Of a stretch of 64,000 bases of DNA, positions 59,891 through 64,000 are shown one piece after another (the first letter of the stretch is position 1; each line of letters begins with the position of its first letter). This DNA comes from Halobacillus litoralis (GTDB lineage Bacteria; Bacillota; Bacilli; Bacillales; Halobacillaceae). Both the position numbers and the translations under genes were made by a program. The notes under the pieces are model-generated. The model had not been told where the DNA came from. It worked only from the letters and a program-made list of their open reading frames with translations, and did not search any database. The stretch is taken from the NCBI RefSeq assembly GCF_020171725.1, contig NZ_JAIVAJ010000010.1, forward strand, positions 62,001-126,000, given 5' to 3'.

Positions 59891-61405
59891 ATGAGACCCT
59901 TCCAACAATTCCAAAGACGTATGCTGTGGAATTATGTCATCGGTTCAATGCTGGCTGTGTTTGGTGTAGGCAGTGTGTTCATTTTTCATACGTTAACGTT
60001 AAGCGGCGATGAAGCCGTCTATCTTATGATGGTCATGATGGTTTCGGTCCTGGTCATGCTGGGGGCGGAGCTTGTTGTGTATCGTTCGCATATCAAACCG
60101 ATTCGCAGGTTGTTTGAGAGTGAGGCGGTGGAGGAGGAAGAGGTTAGGCATGCATTTCGACGTGCTCATCGATTTCCAATCTTGACCGTTCAACGAATTC
60201 TCGGTCCGCACCTTTTCGGTTTGGCGGTACCGGCTTCCGGGCTTAGTCTGCTCGGCATTTACAACGGATGGATCAGCCTTCCTTATTACTACATAGGTCT
60301 TGCATGGAGCGGCGCTGTATTAATTGCGGTGATGCATGCCCTCGTTGAATTTTTCCTGACGTTCAGGTCTGTTAACCCGCTGCTTGCTTCTTTATTGGAG
60401 CGGGCGGGGCAGTTAGGGTTCGATGTGTATCATACAGAGAGCGACTACTATTTAAGCATCCGTCGAAAACTGATGGTCAGCTCGATCTTTACGGCCGTTT
60501 TCCCAGTCCTCCTTTTCATCCTCGCTTCTCAAATCCGTCTGGCTGAAAGTGCTGGGAACGGAATTGAGGAATACTGGAGCTGGGCATCCATCATTGTCGT
60601 GGTCATTTTGGCAATGGGCTCGATCAGCTCGATGCTTCTGTATAAAAGTATCGAGGATCCGATGGGAACATTCAGAGAACAGTTTGATCAAGTGAGAGTC
60701 GGCCGCTTTGAAAAGATGGATAATGTCTATTCGGATGAGTTTTCCAATCTGGTGACGGGATTCAATCACATGGTGTCCGGTATCAAAGATCGGGACGAGG
60801 AAAACGAAAGGCTCCTTGAGAGCTTTTTCACCGTGTTCGCAGCGACGCTCGACGCCAGGGATCCATATACAGCAGGTCACTCCCAAAGGGTGGCGGAATA
60901 TTCGGTGTGGATTGCAAGGCGGGCAGGTTTCTCAGAGGAAGAAATGGACTTGCTCCGAAAGTCTGCGCTCCTCCACGATATCGGTAAGATTGGAATTAGA
61001 GATGACGTCCTTTTGAAGGACGGTCGCTTAACCGATGAGGAGTTCGAACAGATCAAGAAGCATCCTGTCATCGGCTATGACATTTTACAGCAGGTGCAGC
61101 TTCCGGAACCCCTCCGTCCCGTCCTGCCAGGCGTTCGAAATCACCATGAGCGCTTCGATGGAAAAGGCTATCCTGACCAGCTGGCAGGGGACGACATTCC
61201 TGTATTCGGACGTTTGATGGCTGTTGCGGATGCGTATGATGCGATGACCTCCGACCGTCCTTATCGTAAAGGAATGCCGGAAGAAGAGGCGCTTTCGATC
61301 ATTGAAGAAGGGCGCGGAACACAGTGGGATCCTTATTTTGCGGATCTGTTCCTGGAAGAAATGAGCGAGCGGAGAGCTCCGGTAGAAGCTGTTTCGACGA
61401 GATAA
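59891..61405 (+). CDS. Membrane HD-GYP phosphodiesterase (cyclic di-GMP type)
   Basis: A 504-residue protein. Residues 1-260 contain about six membrane segments, then a HAMP-like linker (LLYKSIEDPMGTFREQFDQV) and an HD-GYP domain at about 300-490. Its metal and signature residues are present: HSQRVAEY near 326, LLHDIGKIG near 357, HHERFDGKGYP near 417 and DAYDAMTSDRPYR near 449. HD-GYP proteins hydrolyse cyclic di-GMP or related dinucleotides; no GGDEF domain is fused. The ATG follows GGAGGAGA. Confidence 0.9.
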   Translation: MRPFQQFQRRMLWNYVIGSMLAVFGVGSVFIFHTLTLSGDEAVYLMMVMMVSVLVMLGAELVVYRSHIKPIRRLFESEAVEEEEVRHAFRRAHRFPILTVQRILGPHLFGLAVPASGLSLLGIYNGWISLPYYYIGLAWSGAVLIAVMHALVEFFLTFRSVNPLLASLLERAGQLGFDVYHTESDYYLSIRRKLMVSSIFTAVFPVLLFILASQIRLAESAGNGIEEYWSWASIIVVVILAMGSISSMLLYKSIEDPMGTFREQFDQVRVGRFEKMDNVYSDEFSNLVTGFNHMVSGIKDRDEENERLLESFFTVFAATLDARDPYTAGHSQRVAEYSVWIARRAGFSEEEMDLLRKSALLHDIGKIGIRDDVLLKDGRLTDEEFEQIKKHPVIGYDILQQVQLPEPLRPVLPGVRNHHERFDGKGYPDQLAGDDIPVFGRLMAVADAYDAMTSDRPYRKGMPEEEALSIIEEGRGTQWDPYFADLFLEEMSERRAPVEAVSTR

Positions 61406-61435
61406 TTTTATTTTTTATAAAAATCTGAAAATTAA

Positions 61436-61464
61436 TTGACAAGTAAACAACTAGGGATTATCAT
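61436..61464 (+). promoter_or_regulatory. Promoter of the second SAM-riboswitch transcript
   Basis: TTGACA (61436-61441) and TATCAT (61459-61464) are 17 bases apart, 30 bases before the aptamer. Confidence 0.72.
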
Positions 61465-61493
61465 AATGGATAACATTTAATTGAATACGCAAT

Positions 61494-61606
61494 CTTCTTA
61501 TCCAGAGAGATGGAGGGACTGACCCTGTGAAATCTCGGCAACCAGCGAAAGCCCGGTGCCAACTTCAGAGTCAATCACACTATTGTGATTGACAAAGATG
61601 AGAAGG
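61494..61606 (+). ncRNA. SAM-I (S-box) riboswitch before the sulfone monooxygenase operon
   Basis: CTTCTTATCCAGAGAG opens the aptamer; TGGAGGGACTGACCC, TCTCGGCAACC and CCGGTGCCAACTTCAGA follow, a P4 hairpin (TCAATCACA/TGTGATTGA) is next, and AAGATGAGAAG closes P1. All S-box core blocks are in order. An intrinsic terminator follows at 61634. Confidence 0.96.
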
Positions 61607-61633
61607 ACAGTGACGATTCGAATGGACGTCAAT

Positions 61634-61667
61634 GCCCCCTTCTTATGCTGATGAGAAGGGGGTTTTT
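61634..61667 (+). terminator. Riboswitch-controlled terminator before the monooxygenase gene
   Basis: CCCCCTTCTT, ATGCTGAT loop, GAGAAGGGGG, then five T. About 40 bases on, a second hairpin, AAACCT-CAAGTG with its inverse, occupies 61707-61738; its role in the 180-base space before the coding start is unclear. Confidence 0.9.
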
Positions 61668-61850
61668 CATTGAATGTAGAATCAAAGACTCTATTTTTTG
61701 AGAAGAAGTAAAAAACCTCCAAGTGCGGCAACACTTGAAGGTTTGGCTGATCGCTCGTAATCACGGTTTGGATACGTAGGACCATCACCCTTAATTTACC
61801 ATGAGTCCTATGTGTCCGTCTACTTATTAGAAAAAGGAGACGATGTACAC

Positions 61851-62933
61851 ATGAGTTCTTTAAAATTCGCCTATTGGGTTCCGAATGTCAGTGGAGGATT
61901 GGTGGTTTCAAAACTACCTCAAAAAACGGATTGGAGCTTCGAAGCAAATAAACGATATGCCCGAATCGCTGAGGAATCGAATTATGATTTGGCCTTGCTT
62001 CAGACCCGTTTCTTTGCAAGTTATGGAGCAGAATATCAACTGGAGGCCATTACGCTCGCTTCAGCATTAGCAGCTTCGACGGAGAAATTGAACCTGATCT
62101 CTGCCGTCCATCCAGGGTTATGGCATCCGGGCGTTTATGCCAAAATGCTGGCAACTCTCGATCACATCAGCGGCGGACGCGCAGCTGTCAATATCGTCAG
62201 CGGATGGTTCAAGCAGGAGTTCACCGGATACGGGGAGCCTTGGCTCGAGCATGATGAACGATACCGGAGATCCGAAGAGTTCATTCAAGTTCTACGAGAG
62301 CTGTGGACGAAAGAACAAGCCAATTTCAAAGGGGACTTCTATCGAATCAATGATGCACCATTCAAACCGAAGCCGGTTCAAGGCGGAGACCTTCCGATTT
62401 TCCAAGGAGGAAACTCGACTGCCGCGAAGCAGATGGCAGCGAAGTATTCCGATTACTATTTCATGAACGGCAATACATTAGAAGGTTTTGAAAAGCAGAT
62501 CCAAGAAGTACGTGCTCTCGCCGAACAGGAAGGAAGAGAAGTGAAGTTTGCAGCCCACGGTTTCGTCATCGTGCGGGATACCGAAGAGGAAGCTCACCAG
62601 CTCTTGCATGATATCGTGCATTACGCAGATGAAGAAGCCGTAGAAGGGTTCCAGGAATCGGTGAAACAGGCCGGGCAATCCGCAAGTGACGGGGAAGGCA
62701 TGTGGGCAAACTCCTCGTTCGAAGATTTAGTTCAGTACAATGATGGGTTTAAGACAGGTTTAATCGGCACACCAGAACAAGTAGCCGATCGGATTATCGA
62801 GCTGAAGAAGCTCGGCATCGACGTCATTCTCACCGCCCATTTCCACTACGAAGAGGACTTGGGGCGCTTCGGGAAAGAGGTCATTCCATTCGTCAAAGAG
62901 AAGGAAGCTGCTCTATCTGAGGTGCTTTCATGA
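61851..62933 (+). CDS. sfnG: FMNH2-dependent monooxygenase, SfnG-like (dimethyl sulfone / sulfonate)
   Basis: A 360-residue luciferase-like (LLM) flavin monooxygenase. FAYWVPNVSGGLVVSKLPQ at residue 6, LISAVHPGLWHPGVYAK near 81, NIVSGWFKQEFTGYG near 112 and PIFQGGNSTAA near 181 fit the SfnG/SsuD group, which uses reduced FMN and oxygen to break C-S bonds of sulfones or sulfonates, releasing sulfur as sulfinate or sulfite. The SfnG label rather than SsuD is provisional. The ATG at 61851 follows AGGAGAC. The reductase supplying FMNH2 is the next gene, overlapping by four bases, and a SAM riboswitch controls both. Confidence 0.85.
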   Translation: MSSLKFAYWVPNVSGGLVVSKLPQKTDWSFEANKRYARIAEESNYDLALLQTRFFASYGAEYQLEAITLASALAASTEKLNLISAVHPGLWHPGVYAKMLATLDHISGGRAAVNIVSGWFKQEFTGYGEPWLEHDERYRRSEEFIQVLRELWTKEQANFKGDFYRINDAPFKPKPVQGGDLPIFQGGNSTAAKQMAAKYSDYYFMNGNTLEGFEKQIQEVRALAEQEGREVKFAAHGFVIVRDTEEEAHQLLHDIVHYADEEAVEGFQESVKQAGQSASDGEGMWANSSFEDLVQYNDGFKTGLIGTPEQVADRIIELKKLGIDVILTAHFHYEEDLGRFGKEVIPFVKEKEAALSEVLS

Positions 62934-63502
62934 AATTACTCGGATTGTCAGGGAGCGTAACCGTCAGCTCGAAAACGTGGAGCGCGATTCATCTCGCGGT
63001 CGAGGCGGCCGGACAATCGGCGCCTCAATGGGAAACGGAGGTCGTTCACCTCGGAGACTACGATACCGTTCTCTGTGATGGCCGGAATCCGTCTGATTAC
63101 GTAGGGGAGACGAAAGAGCTTATAGATAAGGTCGAAGAGGCAGATGCCTTAATTATTGGGACACCTGTGTATAGAGCATCTTTGACGGGGGCGCTGAAGA
63201 ACCTTTTTGACTTAATACCGAATGATTCCCTGAAAGGAAAAGCAATAGGATTTATAGCGACAGGCGGTTCTTATCACCACTATTTAGTCATCGACCATCA
63301 GTTAGTCCCGCTCGCTCATTATTTCCGTGCTCATGTTGTTCCGGGCGGGGTATATGCTCACAATGAACATTTCTCGAATAAGAAACTGACAGCTCCAGAT
63401 GTACGGGAGAGGCTGATAAAGCTGGGGGAGTCTGTTGTGGAGCTTTCCTCTAGGTTAGAGCATAGACCGCTTGAAACGTCCCAGCCTTCTATATCCAGGT
63501 AA
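62930..63502 (+). CDS. NAD(P)H-dependent FMN reductase, partner of the monooxygenase
   Basis: A 190-residue flavodoxin-like reductase: LLGLSGSVTVSSKTW near residue 3 binds the FMN phosphate, IIGTPVYRASLTGALKNLFD near 76 is the family signature and IATGGSYHH near 107 follows. It resembles MsuE/SsuE-type reductases that feed FMNH2 to LLM monooxygenases. Its ATG overlaps the monooxygenase stop (ATGA), giving balanced production of the two-component system. Confidence 0.9.
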   Translation: MKLLGLSGSVTVSSKTWSAIHLAVEAAGQSAPQWETEVVHLGDYDTVLCDGRNPSDYVGETKELIDKVEEADALIIGTPVYRASLTGALKNLFDLIPNDSLKGKAIGFIATGGSYHHYLVIDHQLVPLAHYFRAHVVPGGVYAHNEHFSNKKLTAPDVRERLIKLGESVVELSSRLEHRPLETSQPSISR

Positions 63503-63505
63503 TGA

Positions 63506-63537
63506 GAAACCGCCGGTAATGTGCCGGCGGTTTCTTT
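63506..63537. terminator. Terminator after the FMN reductase gene
   Basis: GAAACCGCCGG, TAATGTG loop, CCGGCGGTTTC, then TTTATG. It lies about 15 bases from the stop of the opposing zinc-ribbon gene as well. Confidence 0.88.
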
Positions 63538-63550
63538 ATGCATGGGGAGG

Positions 63551-63724
63551 CTAGTCCAGAATACGATTCATCTCATCGACATTCGCAAGCTCGCGGTCAT
63601 ACACGCGTCCGACTTGAGGTTTGAATCCGCTGCCGCCACAAACTTTACACGTATAACGCCATTCTTCATCGTCCATCAGCAATCCTTCACCATCACAGGC
63701 AAGACAATATTCATCCTTTGGCAT
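63551..63724 (-). CDS. Small zinc-ribbon protein, 57 residues
   Basis: A short minus-strand gene whose product has CLAC near residue 7 and CKVCGGSGF near 26, two CxxC pairs that should bind one zinc ion in the style of a DnaJ-type CxxCxGxG ribbon, and an acidic/basic tail (VYDRELANVDEMNRILD). The ATG follows GGAG, with a longer GGAGGG just before. Function unknown; the C-x2-C-G-G-S-G pattern suggests a chaperone-like or regulatory zinc module. Confidence 0.75.
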   Translation of the reverse strand: MPKDEYCLACDGEGLLMDDEEWRYTCKVCGGSGFKPQVGRVYDRELANVDEMNRILD

Positions 63725-63843
63725 CTCCAGCCCTCCTTCACGGGCAGTTTATAGGCTTACGTTGCGGCAAAAACGTATTCCTTATTCAAAAGAGATTATT
63801 TTTATGAAATTGCGGGAATATCAGAATCATTGGAGGGGATGAC

Positions 63844-64000
63844 ATGAGCCGAGATCAATTGCAAGAAGAAGAGCACGAAAACAAAGAGACGGATACAAAC
63901 AAGAATCGAACTGTCGACCGTCCGGGACGGCAGTTTTATATACCATCACAAATTGTAGATGAATTTGGGGAAAAGGGACGGGACCACTTGGGAAAACCGT
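63844..64000 (+). CDS. Start of a hydrophilic protein (cut by window)
   Basis: An open frame with ATG five bases after GGAGGGG runs to the window end, 52 residues: a charged, glutamate-rich start (SRDQLQEEEHENKETDTN) and then RPGRQFYIPSQIVDEFG. No domain can be named from this fragment. Confidence 0.6.
   Translation, partial: MSRDQLQEEEHENKETDTNKNRTVDRPGRQFYIPSQIVDEFGEKGRDHLGKP

Noticed and set aside
1..64000. CRISPR array, prophage, insertion sequence, rRNA or tRNA genes
   Set aside because: I saw no spaced direct repeats, integrase, transposase, structural phage gene or tRNA-like fold in reading both strands; an automated tRNA or CRISPR search could not be run.

Overview
The window looks like a contiguous stretch of chromosome from a spore-forming, low-to-moderate GC Gram-positive bacterium of the family Bacillaceae. 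The evidence is a T-box leader, two SAM-I (S-box) riboswitches, TnrA-, PurR- and NiaR-type operators, an H-type small acid-soluble spore protein, bacilliredoxin, YpgR, YkkCD and the divergent nifS/nadBCA pair. The acidic exported proteins suggest, but do not prove, a moderately halophilic genus such as Halobacillus. I see no rRNA, tRNA, CRISPR array, transposase, phage gene or replication origin.

Layout. 1-7800: a SAM-riboswitch methionine operon read leftwards (metI, metC, bifunctional homocysteine methyltransferase/MTHFR, metH running off the edge). 8000-9830: glutaminase, a DUF4385 protein and a small membrane protein. 9880-11940: an ArsR-type regulator and an MFS exporter sharing a duplicated operator. 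11900-15130: cytochrome bd oxidase cydAB behind a Rex/FNR-like dyad, then a methyltransferase. 15190-18890: short tandem repeats, then a T-box-controlled type-2 isoleucyl-tRNA synthetase. 19100-20480: an AT-rich orphan DndB/DGQHR-like gene. 20500-25900: an aldo/keto reductase, a CPBP protease, a YkkCD-type SMR pair with a TetR regulator, and a 5'-nucleotidase; gene relics between them reveal an old tandem duplication. 26400-31820: a giant membrane protein, an exported protein, and an MBL hydrolase/MarR operon behind a large dyad. 31900-33660: a cluster of small GerPA/GerPC-like spore proteins with an Hsp20 protein. 33700-38900: a tetratricopeptide-like protein, an acidic exported protein, a TauE/SafE permease, a SurA-like lipoprotein and an extended SDR. 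39000-42160: a TnrA-box-controlled ammonium transporter with a DUF294 nucleotidyltransferase/exonuclease pair. 42100-45700: small membrane and lipoproteins, and a LysR regulator with identical half-sites on both flanks. 45700-47110: sspH and a PurR-box guaC. 47200-50100: an ECF sigma/anti-sigma operon with two membrane proteins. 50100-54820: NAD biosynthesis (nadBCA) divergent from nifS across a NiaR-type operator. 54870-57000: an MscL with zinc ribbon, a tiny lipoprotein, and a cytochrome b/sulfite-oxidase fusion. 57040-57515: a patch of inverted-repeat elements bracketed by near-identical terminators. 57500-64000: brxA, ypgR, a DUF4064 protein, an HD-GYP phosphodiesterase, a second SAM riboswitch driving a sulfone monooxygenase/FMN reductase pair, a small zinc-ribbon protein and the start of one more gene.

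Functionally the window is mostly metabolism and its regulation. Sulfur handling appears twice under SAM control (methionine synthesis and organosulfur scavenging), and cysteine desulfurase accompanies NAD synthesis because quinolinate synthase needs an iron-sulfur cluster. The least ordinary parts are the duplication-and-decay history at 20.5-25.9 kb, the gerP-like cluster at 31.9-33.7 kb, the orphan DGQHR gene, the mirrored LysR sites, the MscL and sulfite-oxidase fusions, and two or three genes whose best start codon is not ATG, GTG or TTG.
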